Part shown: positions 1-9,925 of the stretch, piece after piece
How the letters are laid out: every line of letters begins with the position of its first letter
How positions within the stretch are numbered: position 1 is the first letter of the stretch
Assembly (NCBI RefSeq): GCF_900497805.2
Contig: NW_020949602.1
Span: forward strand, 719,518-783,517
Reading direction: 5' to 3'
Length of the DNA: 64,000 nt
Source of the DNA: Vombatus ursinus
Taxonomy: Eukaryota > Chordata > Mammalia > Diprotodontia > Vombatidae
The notes under the pieces: generated by a model
The model's database searches: none
What the model was told of the DNA's origin: nothing
Seen by the model: only the letters and a program-made list of their open reading frames with translations
Made by a program: the position numbers and the translations under genes

Positions 1-67
1 AACGAACCCTTCCAGTGCCCACCCTGCTGCTCCTTCGGGAGCATCTCCTGCCCACCCTCCAATGGTC

Positions 68-296
68 AGTCAGTGAATAAACATTTATTAAGCCTCAACC
101 ACGTGCCAGACATGGTGCTAAGCAGGGAGGACCTAAAGAAAGGAAGGAACAACAGGGTCCTGTCCTCAAGGAGCTCCCAATCTAATGGAGGAGATGGGAT
201 GCAAACAGAACCAGGTATAAATAAGGTATAAACAGGACAAATTGCAGATAATAAGCACTCCCTCCTTGCCCCTAACCACCACCACGGGGCCATTTA
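68..296 (-). repeat. L2 LINE 3' tail, reverse orientation
   Basis: The stretch reads as the reverse complement of the L2 3' end: a 'cattTATTAAGC...GTGCCAGAC...GTGCTAAGC' block followed by 'GTCCTCAAGGAGCTCCCAATCT'-type sequence. Positions 132-234 recur almost unchanged at 1202-1304, which is unusual for so old a family. No coding sequence is retained. Confidence 0.6.
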
Positions 297-621
297 CATG
301 GTGCTTTCACATGTGAGGCCTCAAGGACAGAGTGGCCTGGGTTCAAGGCTTGACTCTACCAGACACTGACCGCTTTGGTGGAGGGGCCCATCACTGCCCC
401 TCTCACTCCTGGGGCTCTTGGCTGGCTGCCTACCCTGCAGTGCTGGACTCTGCCCACCCGAAGGTCCCTACCCTGATCCCCCAGCTCTGGCCCTGGCCTT
501 GTTCCCCAGACACTCCGCCATGCTACCTCTCAAATACAGACTTTTATCAAGGGCATTTAACAGGAAGATTTTTCCTCCAAGGCATCTCTTCTGATTCTAA
601 CTGCAAGAACTTCGTTACTGT

Positions 622-720
622 GAGCTCCTGGAGGGGAGGGACCCATGGTTTGGTTTTTTTTTTTTTGGCTTCCCTTTGTATCCCAAGTGCTTGGCACATA
701 GTAGGTGCTTAATAAATGCA
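622..720 (+). repeat. L2 LINE 3' end
   Basis: Forward L2 3' terminus: a 'GAGCTCCTGGAGGGGAGGGACC' type block, then 'GTATCCCAAGTGCTTGGCA', 'CATAGTAGGTGCTTAATAAA' and a short tail. A T-run interrupts it near 655-668. Confidence 0.65.
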
Positions 721-1059
721 AGATGACTCACTGATTATACAGAAGTTTTAAAATTTATACATCACTGCTCTGCTTAACTGATTTCAGGGAGAATATTCTA
801 ATTGTGGTTTGTGTGTTCATTTTTTTTTTTTTTGGCTTTATCAACTTGAAAGGAGAGAGTTGCCCTTGATGAGTTCAATTTGCCAGACCCAGAACCACCT
901 TCAATGAACTGAGAAGTTGTGGATGTGAGAGCTGAGCCCCCATCAGTGATCTCAGAAAGAGGGAAGAGACTGGCAAGAGGGGAGAAGGATTAATGGTCCA
1001 ATCTTCAAAAAAGGAGAGACGACAATGGCTCCCATCACCTACAAGTCAATTGTTTCCTT

Positions 1060-1304
1060 CCCTTAGACTGTAAGTTCCCCAAGTACAAGAGCTGGTTCAC
1101 TTTTGTCTTGGTATTCCTAGCACCTAGAATGGTGCCTGGCATACAGCAGGGTCTTAATAAATGCTTGCTGAATGAATGAATAAGTGAGGGAATGAGCAGA
1201 GCCTAAAGAAAGGAAGGAACAACAGGGTCCTGTCCTCAAGGAGCTCCCAATCTAGTGGAGGAGATGGGATGCAAACAGAACCAGGTATAAATAAGGTATA
1301 AACA
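1060..1304. repeat. Back-to-back L2 3' tails with a duplicated 103-bp block
   Basis: Positions 1060-1185 are a forward L2 3' end terminating in 'AATAAATGCTTGCTGAATGA'. Immediately after it, 1202-1304 is a reverse-orientation L2 piece that matches 132-234 at 102 of 103 positions. Confidence 0.6.
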
Positions 1305-2379
1305 CCAAAGAGCCATCTGGCTTCATCAAGAACAGGACTCCTCTTCCCACCTCCCATCTGCTGGCCCAGAGGGCTCCAGGAAAGGCCTGGGGAGCCTGTG
1401 TAGGGGCGGTCCTGTGCTAGGACCCCTTGCTAAAGTAAGTTAAGACCACAGTCTTGGTCACCATGTTGGTCCCAGACCTGCGGATGGGGGGAAGGGAGCC
1501 CTCACAATATCCCTTCATTACACCAGAATAATCCAATTTCCTTTTTCAACTGGGCAACTTGACTGATAGATCAGAGGAATTTTACAGATTATAGATACAG
1601 GTCTCAGATTTTGGCAGAGAATCTGACAAAGTCTCTTCCGATATCCTTGTGGAAGAAGGTGAAAGATATGAGCTAACTGTTGAACTCTGAGTGCAGATTA
1701 AGCCCTTTTACTTTTTATAATTTTGCTTGGTTTCTGTGTGTTTTCTTTTGCAACACAGCTAATAGGGAAATATGTTTTGCATGACTTCGTGTGTAAAAGT
1801 GACATCAGATTGCTCTCCTTCTCAAGGAGTGGTGGAAGGGCTGGAAAGAGGGAAAACATTTGGAACTCTAATTTTTTAAAAAAAGAACATTAAATTTAAA
1901 AAAATGTAAGTGGGAAATATTTAACAAAATGAATTAAAATACAGTTTTAAAATGAAAGAAAGACATGAGCTAGCTGAGCACTTTTAGGTGGCTCAGCACT
2001 TCCTCCAACCAATGCTTTCCATAACATGGATGTCATTTTTGTGCCTGGGCCTGATGCCTATTTTTCTTGGGGTCATTGTGGTTCAGCCTACACCCCCCAT
2101 TCCCCTTGTTGCCTCCTCTACCTTTCATTAAGACAAGCCAAGAAATTATTGGTTGCTCTTCTCCTGGCAAATATAGAAAGCTCTGGGACATGGCAGAAAA
2201 ACTGAAATCCTTCATTGTTAGCATAACATGGATACGGTAGGCTTGTGGTCTATTTACCAAAAGCATCAGTTAGGCCCTTCAGGTCAGGTGGTCTGCAGGA
2301 ATTCTTCCTCTTCACCGGCCAGGTTCCCTTCTCTGAGGGACAAGCATCCGTGGCCCATCAAAATGACTAAAAGTCCTTT

Positions 2380-2700
2380 CTCCCTGGGTCTCAGTTTTGT
2401 CATCTGTGAAAGGGGAAGGTTGAATCCCAGCCTGGCTACTTTGTGACGCTGGGCACAAAACATCTAGTATCTCTCAGCCTCAGCTACTGAAATAATAGTC
2501 GCTAACGTTATAAAGTGCTTTACAATTTACAAAATGCCTTTTCTTGGATAATCCTCAGAACCCTATGAAGTGAGTGTAACAGCAATAGGATGGTTTATGT
2601 AAAGTGCTTTCAAGCCTTCAAGTGCCGCATACAGCTGTGTTATTACCGTTATTCTAATCGCAGCAGTCATCTGCAGTTTCCTTTTCTGTAAAATGGTCCC
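2380..2700. repeat. MIR-type SINE debris
   Basis: A forward MIR-like piece ('CTCAGTTTTGTCATCTGTGA') lies near 2390-2450. An AT-rich MIR/L2-like piece with 'TAAAGTGCTTTACAATTTAC' follows near 2510-2620. Both are old and degraded, so edges are approximate. Confidence 0.4.
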
Positions 2701-3141
2701 ATCAAGGATGGGACTCAGTGGTGAGAAGGGGGAGAGAAGGCCGATGGGGGCGGGGGTGTCCATGAAGGGAGAGGTCAGGGCTGCTCCGCCCCTTTGAGAC
2801 CCAAGGCTAGGGCTCCTTCATCCGCCCGATTCTAGTCTAGGGTCACCTTTGCTCACCAGGGGATGTGAGAGCCGGAAGGAGGGCAGCGGGCTCTGGGTTC
2901 AAGTTCTACCACTGACCCCGTCTGAGGCACCTTGGTCAGACCCCTCCCCGGCCTCAGCTTCTCCATCTGCCGATGAGCCTTGGCTGCCTCCCTGGCTCTA
3001 GCACTCTGGGACTACGTGGTCCAGCCCGGCCTCAGTTTCTCCGCCCTCTCCATGGCGGCCCGGCCTCCCTCCCTGCCCAGACCTCGGGCAGCCCTCCCTG
3101 CGGCAGCCCCGGGATCGCCTGCCCCGCACCCCGGGCCTCAC

Positions 3142-3239
3142 CCATCAATAATGTTCTCGGGCGGGTACTTCTCGTCGCTGGACGTGGCCAAGATGACCTC
3201 GGTGCCCTCGGAGGCCAGGCACAAATCCACCATGCGCAT
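3142..3239 (-). CDS. HSPB11: HSPB11 (IFT25) start-codon exon, partial gene
   Basis: HSPB11, also called IFT25, is a small beta-sandwich protein that pairs with IFT27 in the intraflagellar transport B complex and is needed for Hedgehog signalling in cilia. This exon encodes MRMVDLCLASEGTEVILATS and then SDEKYPPENIIDG. Human IFT25, from memory, begins MRKIDLCLSSEGSEVILATS. The start ATG (3239-3237) sits in a good Kozak context (GCCGCCATGC); a second in-frame ATG follows two codons later (3233-3231), but the first matches the family. The exon ends at 3142 before a GTGAGG splice donor, splitting the Gly codon after position 2, as expected for the next residues. The remaining exons lie left of the window. 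The upstream frame stays open to 3356, but that extension is unlike the family. Orthology is firm; the promoter assignment is inference. Confidence 0.93.
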
Positions 3240-3283
3240 GGCGGCGCCAGGGTGAGGGGGGCTGGTGGTGCGGGAGGGGGGCA

Positions 3284-3454
3284 GTCGCCTGGCAACCAGG
3301 GGGCGGCGCCAGAGCGAGGCCAGAGGGAAGGGAGGTGGAGACGCGTTGCCTGGCAACTGGAGGCGGTGCCAGAGCTAGAAGGCGGGGCAGGAGCGTTGCC
3401 TAGCAACTGGGAGGCCCTCAGCCCAAAGCGGGAGGAGGGGCGTTACCTAGCGAC
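3284..3454. promoter_or_regulatory. Cluster of four X-box (RFX) motifs in the HSPB11 promoter
   Basis: The X-box consensus is GTNRCC, 0-3 bases, RGYAAC. Exact matches are GTCGCCTGGCAAC (3284-3296), GTTGCCTGGCAAC (3345-3357) and GTTGCCTAGCAAC (3395-3407). A fourth, GTTACCTAGCGAC (3442-3454), has one mismatch. They start 61, 50 and 47 bp apart and lie 45 to 215 bp upstream of the start codon. The DNA between them is also related (recurring GGCGGCGCCAGAG-like blocks), so the cluster is a degenerate tandem repeat with one site per unit. RFX factors are known to drive ciliary genes through this motif. Confidence 0.85.
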
Positions 3455-3559
3455 CAGGGGAGGTCTCAGGGTTGGAGCCTCAGCGAAGGGATTCCGGCTG
3501 TGCCCCGACCCATCCGCAGCAGCGTTCCGTGCCCTGCCTGGGCCGCGGGATTGAACCGG

Positions 3560-4690
3560 ACCAGCTTGTCATCTACTACTTCGCTTGCTGATCTCATCAG
3601 CTCCCATGAATGTAATCACCATCTATGCTAATGATTCCCATATCTACCTCTCTGCTGACCTCCAATGTCGTATCTCCAGCTGTCTTTTGGACATCTGGAA
3701 CTGGATGTCCAGTAGACATCTTAAACTCCACATGTCCCAAACCGAGCTCCTTATGTTTCCCCACCCCAAGCTCCCCGCTTTAAACTTCCCTATTACAGCA
3801 GAGGTAACACCATCCTCCCAGTCCCTCAGGCTCACAACCTAGGAGTCGGCCTGGATTCCTCCCTCCCTCTCACACACCCGCTCCAATCAAGCTGTTGCCA
3901 AGGCCTGTCCATTTTACCTTTGCAACATCTCTTGTCGATTTCACCTGCGCAGCATCTCTTGTCCGTTTCACCTTTGCAGGATTTCTTGTCCGTTTCACCT
4001 TTGCAGCATCTCTTGAATGTGCTCCCTTTTCTCTGACACTGCCCCCACACTAGTGCAGGCCCCCGTCATCTCACACCTGGACTATTGCAGTATCCTGCTG
4101 GTGGGTGTGCCTGCCTCATGACTCTCCGGGACTCCAGTCCATCCTTCACTTATTTATAAAAGTGACCTTCCTAAAGTTTAGGTCTAACTATGTCACCATC
4201 TCCTATTCAATGAACTCCATTGGCTCCCCATCACCTCCAGGAGCAAATTTTAAATCCTCTGTTTGGCATTCAAAGCCCTACCCTTCCAGTCTTCTTTCAC
4301 CATACCCCTCTCTACACACTCTGAAGTTCAGTTTGGCCTCCTGGGCCAAACAGGACCCTCCATCTCTAAACTTCAGGTATTTTCCCTGGCTTCCAGTCTT
4401 GCCTAGAATGCTTTCTCTCCTCGTCTCTGCGTCCTGGGTTCCCTGGCTTTCTTCAATCTCAGCTAAAGTCTCCTACCTTTTACAGGAAGCCTTTCCCAGT
4501 TCTCCTTAATGCTAGGGCCTTCCCTCTGAGATTACCCCCAATTTATCCTGTCTGTATCTTGTTTGTACATCGTTGTTCTTTGAGAACAGGGACTGTCTTT
4601 GCCTTTTTTTTTTCTGTCCCCAGCCATTAGTATATGACCTTGTACATAAGTGCTTGCTTATTAAATATTTGTTGTCGATTTCACTGACTA
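3560..4690 (+). repeat. L2 LINE: end of ORF2 plus 3' UTR
   Basis: The forward strand carries a decayed L2 ORF2 end (reading like VITIYANDSHIYLSADLQ and WMSSRHLKLHMSQTELLMF), then LDSSLPL-like sequence, then the L2 3' UTR with 'CCATTGGCTCCCCATCACCT', 'AGGAAGCCTTTCCCAG' and the terminal 'TTGTACATAAGTGCTTGCTT'. This is the longest forward L2 copy here. It carries an internal 27-bp tandem expansion at 3907-4014. Confidence 0.8.
3907..4014. repeat. 27-bp minisatellite, four units, inside L2
   Basis: Four 27-bp units start at 3907, 3934, 3961 and 3988, each a variant of GTCCGTTTCACCTTTGCAGC followed by ATCTCTT. The L2 family normally has this segment once ('GTCGATTTCACCTTTGCAAC'), so it was amplified in place. 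The unit is nine codons, so the expansion kept phase with the old ORF2 frame. Confidence 0.85.
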
Positions 4691-5880
4691 TATAGATGTA
4701 ACCCTACATCACAATCACCATAGAGATGGAGCTATTCCCCCAGAATCCATCAACATTAGTACTGTTGTACTGAGGAATAATGAGAGAATTTTCATGAAGA
4801 ATTCAGGAAGAAAGAGGCCAGAAGAGAAGCAGGTCCTTCTTGGGGCCATGTGACCAGGGCCTTTGGGTCAGAAGATTCTACTCACCAGTGCCCAACTCAA
4901 AGAAAGGGACTGAGACCCAAATGCTTTGACTGTGGCTGAGGTTACGAATATGTGATGGGCTGATCACACTAGGTTAGGTGAATGGCCCAGCTGTCCTGGA
5001 GAGACACTATCCCTTCTCCTCTAATTTGGAAACGATTGCCTCAATTTCTCCCCATGAGAAAGTGGAGTTGAGAGAAGCTTGTAGTCTGCGAATGCCCTTG
5101 AACCGTTCCCTTTCCCCTTTCATCTTTCCCTAATTACTGTTTATTCCTATTCTCATATTAAAATTTACCATTGCTATGTATTTAATTCAGGGGTGTTCTA
5201 GAACTTTTCATATTAACCAATCCTTAAATTTCCACTGTGAGCATTTACACTTCAGAAATCAGCAAATCGGGGCTTGACTGATTTATTTTTATTGTTTTGT
5301 TTGTTTTTATTTGTTTTATTGCTTGCCTAGACACAAATATGATGGGGAGACTGTTAATAAGCAGATTCAATTTTAAAGTGTGTTGAGTACATATTTTTTT
5401 TCTTCTGGAGTCTTCTCTCTTGCCCCTCACCCAACACCTTCATTCATCCATCCCAGGGAGGAGTCACAGAGTGGAACCACCTGGTCCCAGGTAACCATGG
5501 GAGAGCTGGGCAGCCTGCCTCTCCCTGAGTCACTCCACTTTGCGTCTGCTGCCCTGCCTGGTTTCAGCTCCACTGAACAAGATGCCCATCGCAGGACAAG
5601 GTCATTTCTAAATACTCCACCTCGCCACTCACTCAAGCCTTGACTGATGCCACCTCCCTCAGCCTCCTCTGCCTTGATTATCAGACATCCCCAATGCCTT
5701 CTTTTATGCAGGGCAGGCACTGGACTTCAGCTCGCTCCACTTTACATCTGCTACCCTGCCTCCACTGAACTCAACCCCACTGAACAAGATGCCGTAGGAC
5801 AGAGGCAAGGAACCACTCAAGGTTTCCTGTGTCATACATACTAAAATACCAAGTCCTTTTTAGCAATGGGTTAGCACTTC
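4690..5880. other. Intergenic DNA with no recognisable gene
   Basis: Low-complexity T-rich tracts (5280-5325, 5390-5405) and unremarkable unique-looking sequence. Positions 5498-5600 and 5720-5800 share related pieces ('CACTGAACAAGATGCC' and 'CACTTTRCRTCTGCT...CCCTGCCT'), suggesting a diverged local duplication of about 205 bp period. No exon or RNA gene was recognised. Confidence 0.4.
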
Positions 5881-5887
5881 CAATCCA

Positions 5888-6260
5888 GTAAACATTGATT
5901 ATGCATCTACAATGTGCCAGACACTATGCTAAACACTGGGGACACAATTCATAAAGACAGTCTCTGCCCTCCACGAACTGACAATTTAAAGGGGGAGGCA
6001 ATACAGAAAAAGAGGCAGGAAAGGGAAGCAGTGAGGCGCCAGGGGGACAAACAGGAAAGGGTGGCAATGGAAGTGGCATCATGTGGAGGACCCAGGTCTC
6101 AGTGAATGCCAGAGATGGAAAGAGTGAGAAAAGAAGAGGTTTAAGCTGAAAGGAAGTTTGTTAATTATGGAGCAGGAATTCCAGAGGGCACAGTGGAAGC
6201 GTAGGCAGATGTGGAGTGGGACTTTGAGGGTTCTGGATCATTGGGATGAGAAGAGTATAT
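5888..6260 (-). repeat. L2 LINE 3' UTR, reverse orientation
   Basis: Starts with the reverse L2 terminus ('CAATGTGCCAGACACTATGC', 'AAACACTGGGGACACAAT', 'AGACAGTCTCTGCCCTCCAC') and continues into weaker matches to the upstream 3' UTR. Confidence 0.65.
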
Positions 6261-6875
6261 GCCTATTCTAACCATTGAGGAATGAGCTCAAGTGTGTCGG
6301 GGATTGGAGAGAGGTCTTTTAAGGAAAGATGATCCTTGAGATCCAGCCTCATGGCAGGTGGCAATGTTGCGTCCTGTGGAGCCCTTGGAGGACCTACCTT
6401 GTAGCTGGACATACCTGGACAAGGTGTGGGAGTTTGGGCAGGATGCAGAGGGCCTGGCCTACTGCTGAAGGATACCCTGGAGGGTAGAATGTGGAAAGAG
6501 TCTTATTCCCGGCTGGGCCACCTGGACCTGGTTCTGGAGATGGCCCTGAGACATTTTATTCTGTGTGCGCAGGAAGAAATCACCTGTCTCATACCTGATT
6601 CATGTTATACATTCAGTACCTTTTTTTTCTTTTTTCTAACAACTCCCTTTTGGGGAAACCCTAGATGTGAACCACAACCCTATTTGTCTCTGGGGTGCAA
6701 AGGTGGAGATTTAATGAACCCATGGGGATGACAAAAGGGGCCCCAATCTCATTAGAGGCCAAGTTCCCCCAGGACTGATCTTGGCTCAGACAAGAAGCCT
6801 GGGTCTAAAACAAAAGGGCCCCTTAGTGCAGAAGGGAGTGGTGCAGCACTATAGGCGCTTGGGATTATGATGGTC

Positions 6876-7228
6876 TGAGAGGTTTAGAGACTCCTCGAGG
6901 ACCGAAAAATGAATTCCCTGACTCAAGCAATCTTTAAGTCAAGTTGGCAAAAGTTTATTGTTACACTATTCAGCGGGCAAAAGTTCTTAAAGAACCTGCT
7001 ACCTTAGAGGGGTTCAATTAAAGTTTATATAGAATAAACTATAGTAAAACATGTGCCAAATAGGCTAACTAGGTGATTTGAGGCAGGGGATTAGGGCATA
7101 GTTAAAGAGTGGTCAGTTCTTAAAGGAACATGCACTTTTTGTATCTACTGTGCAGGCATTTTACCCAGAGTTCACCAGGAAATACCCGAGGTGGGGCCAC
7201 ATGGAGGTGGGGTTTTTAGCCTGCCACA
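6876..7228 (-). mobile_element. Solo LTR fossil of an endogenous retrovirus
   Basis: Read on the minus strand, the segment starts TGTGGCAGGC, has a TATA-like TCTATATAAAC in the middle, an AATAAA signal near its 3' third and ends in CTCTCA. These are the parts of a retroviral LTR in the right order. No internal retroviral sequence is attached, so it is a solo LTR. Clear flanking target duplications were not found, and the lower edge could be 6871. Family and age are not determined. Confidence 0.55.
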
Positions 7229-7690
7229 TCACTTAAGTTAACTAGCAGTCCGGGCTGACTGAGGATTGCTCAGTCTGCCGCCAATCAATGTCATGTTTGA
7301 CAAGATAAATTGTACGCATGTGTATGTATGTCTTAAGTCTAGAATACAAGTAATGAGGAGACCAGGATGTAGATAATGAGGTAGGGAGTTAGTACAGATA
7401 GTCCAGTGGGTACGAATATCGTTATGAGCCACAAAGGCAGTTCAAACTAATAATTCCTTCAGGTGTGGTTTGTAATTGCACCAGGGAGAGAGAGAAATGT
7501 GTTGCTGAGGCTCAGTCATGAGTAATTGCTAGGCATAGTGTCCTTGGGCTGGGGAGAAATTGCCAAGGACAGTGTTTCTCAGGCTAGGGAGAAATATGGT
7601 CTGGGAATTGGGGTCCAAGCACAGGCACCCAAGCACCCCATCGGGACCATCACTGGTTCCACAATACTGGATTTATATGTGATCAAGTTG
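7229..7690. other. Intergenic DNA, nothing recognised
   Basis: No gene, RNA or named repeat was recognised here. The sequence is moderately AT-rich and carries several short imprecise duplications, such as 'CAGTGT...CTCAGGCTAGGGAGAAATATGG' against 'CATAGTGTCCTTGGGCTGGGGAGAAATTG' near 7535-7595. Confidence 0.35.
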
Positions 7691-7699
7691 TTTCCCCTG

Positions 7700-7808
7700 A
7701 TAGAATGATGGGAGCAATTTGAGAGCAAGGACTGCTTTTGTTTTTATTTTTGTAACCTCAGTACCTAGAGCATACAGTAGTCACTCAATAAATGCTTGCT
7801 GTTTAACT
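7700..7808 (+). repeat. L2 LINE 3' end
   Basis: Forward L2 terminus: 'GAGAGCAAGGACTGCTTTTG', 'GTAACCTCAGTACCTAGAGC', ending 'CTCAATAAATGCTTGCTG'. Confidence 0.65.
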
Positions 7809-8018
7809 GATCGAGTTCCATTGGAGGATGGAGGTTTCCACATGGCGAATTCCCTATGAAATTGTAGGTCCAGAGCAAAAAAAATCAACTCAAAGTTCCA
7901 GTTTGCCAAAATATCTGGATCCTATGTCAGCCAATATATTAGTTAATCTCTCCTAGCTTTGTGTCATCTGCTAATTTGGTAAACATGCCGTACAAGTCAC
8001 CGATAAAAAATATTAAAT

Positions 8019-8262
8019 AACGGTAGCTAGGTGGCTCAGTAGATCGAGCTCTGGCCTTGGAGTCAGGAGGACCCGAGTTGAAATGTGGCCTCAGACACTT
8101 GCCACTCATTAGCTGTGTGACCCTGGGCAAGTCACTTAACTCTGCCTTTCCTCATCTGTAAGATGACCAGGAGAAGGAAATGTCAAACCACCCCAACATC
8201 TTTGTCAAGAAAACCCCAAATGGGGTCACAGAGGGTCAGACACAACTGAATAACAAGTAAAT
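8019..8262 (+). repeat. MAR1-type marsupial SINE with RTE-like tail
   Basis: Begins with the tRNA-derived head 'GTAGCTAGGTGGCTCAGTAG', then 'GGAGTCAGGAGGACC', the core 'AGCTGTGTGACCCTGGGCAA', and ends with the RTE-related tail 'CCCCAAATGGGGTCACAGAG' and 'GACACAACTGAATAACAA'. A short (~8-nt) A-box-like motif of its Pol III promoter can be seen. It is too diverged to suggest recent activity. Confidence 0.85.
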
Positions 8263-8871
8263 CTATCCCTATTAGAGCAGCCAATTTTCAAAAGAATAAC
8301 TTTTTATTATTAACCTAAGCATTTCAATATTAAGAAAATAAAAAAACAAAAAAGAGGGCTGCATATAAAACTCTGAATTTCTGTTATGATGTTTTAAAAC
8401 TATATATATAGTTATTAACTGTCCACAAACGAAATGAGGTTAGTTGGGCATGACCTGTTCGTGACAAAGTTGGGCTTTGTGACCACCATTTCCTTTTCCA
8501 GATAATTACTCACATTTTAAATGTTTCTCTCTTCTTTGGCCCTCACTAATAGAGTGAGTGGGAATCAAGCCCCGTGTGGGCTCTGCAGCACGAGGCTGTC
8601 AGCTGCCTTGGTGAAGTTGACCACATTTCCATGATGGGCCAAGGAAATAAGGGGAGTCACCGTGACCTGGGCGTGAGCACCTCAGCACTAGCTTCCCCTT
8701 AGCGGTGCCTGCTCAAATGCTGACCAGAACTACAAAGGAAACCCACTGGTTTGCAGACACACACAGGCTTCCCTTTCTGGAAAATCAGGAGATCTGTTCT
8801 TCTCCAGGACTAGGGCACCTCTTCTTTTGTCCAGTTTTCCAAAGATTATCTGCAGCAGCAGCAGTGGAAAA

Positions 8872-8999
8872 AGTTTAAGAAGCCCTAGTCTAGATCAGGG
8901 CTTCTTAAACTTTTTCTGCTCTTGACCCTTTCAGGGCTTCTTAAACTGTGGGTCAGGACCCCATTTGGGCTTCTGACTCATAGTTTAAGAAGCACTGGA
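8872..8999. repeat. hAT-like terminal repeats forming nested hairpins
   Basis: The motif AGGGCTTCTTAAACTTTTTC occurs at 8897 and its exact reverse complement, GAAAAAGTTTAAGAAGCCCT, precedes it, with a 10-base gap containing TCTAGA. A further copy of CAGGGCTTCTTAAACT starts near 8933 and is mirrored by AGTTTAAGAAGCACTG ending near 8997. These resemble the ends of a short non-autonomous hAT element, apparently with one copy next to another. The family name is uncertain. Confidence 0.55.
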
Positions 9000-9212
9000 G
9001 AGAGCCCAAGGCTGGGAGTGGTCTGGTATAGAGAGATTTTCTCCGTGCAAGGGTAATGTGACATCAGCTCCTCATTGGAAGGGTATATAAACTGGGAGCC
9101 CTTTACCATGAGTGTCTAGGAGAGTCATCCTTTTATTAATAACCTGCTGGCCTTATGAATAAAATCATTAAATTATCCAGAAACTGTCTCTTGAACTTTG
9201 TTAATTGTCACA
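9000..9212 (+). mobile_element. Possible 3' part of a forward LTR fossil
   Basis: A TATA-like GGGTATATAAACTGGG is followed by AATAAAATCATTA and a short U5-like stretch ending TTGTCACA, which together look like the promoter-to-end part of an LTR. The left boundary is unclear; it could extend left past the hAT-like hairpins. It is an old fragment without internal genes. Confidence is low. Confidence 0.35.
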
Positions 9213-9779
9213 GGTGATTGATGATGCTGATAGATAATGTTTTTAACTGTTTGCCTCCCAGCTAAGGCAGGGAAGGTAAAGCAGGGAGTGTCTTTATATC
9301 CCCCTTGGTGACTGGTGATGGTCACAGTGCTTTGCACTTAAGAATGAATGCAAACAGCATCCACAGGGCAATATGCTTTGCCAGGGACCTTAAATACTAG
9401 GCTAAGGGGCTAACCTCATAGGTTACTAGGCTAGCCTCATCTGAAGGCAATGGAGAGACATGGGGAGAACGGCTTCTGACCCAGATCCAGCCATAGTGTT
9501 GTAGGAGGAATCGGAGAGGCAGACTAGAAGCTGGAAGACCAGAGAGGAGACTGGTCAGGACTGAGGTGATGAGGACCTGGAGCTGGTGGGAGAAGGATGT
9601 CAGAAACGAGAGGGAGGGGAAGGATAAAGCCCCCTCTGATACACTCATCATGGAATGTTTCACTCTATTATTTCTGTTTTGGTCAAATGCCCTGGCCAGA
9701 CTCTAACCTCCACAGAAGGAACAATCTCACTTAAACTTTGCATCTCCCCTCAATGATCGGGACAGGCCTCTGGTGTTTA

Positions 9780-9925
9780 TGTCTGTCCTTCTTGCTTGAA
9801 GAGTATCCCAACATCAGGAAGATGAAGCCGTGATGTGCAAGTGAATTGGACGGAAGTCAGGGAGGGCCATACACGGTCACCAGCCTCACTTTCTCCTCTG
9901 GAGCCATGTGGGTTGTCGACCTGAA
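9780..9925 (-). repeat. RTE LINE 3' UTR fragment
   Basis: Resembles the 3' end sequence next to the RTE copy at 48996-51990: 'CTTGAAGAGTATCCCAACAT', then 'GATGTGCAAGTGAATTGGA' and 'CCAGCCTCACTTTCTCCTC'. It is a short isolated piece. Confidence 0.5.

Larger units (their letters stand above)
2960..3560. promoter_or_regulatory. CpG island and promoter region of HSPB11
   Basis: A GC- and CpG-rich block brackets the HSPB11 start-codon exon; DNA on either side is ordinary repeat-rich sequence. It contains GC-box-like motifs and, in its upstream half (seen from the minus-strand gene), the four X-box motifs listed separately. There is no convincing TATA box, as expected for a broadly expressed CpG-island promoter. 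The transcription start is not directly visible; I infer it lies between the start codon and about 3560. Confidence 0.65.

Noticed and set aside
8019-8262. tRNA-like gene signals (A-box and B-box-like) in this and other SINEs
   Set aside because: They belong to tRNA-derived SINEs; no intact cloverleaf is present in any of them.
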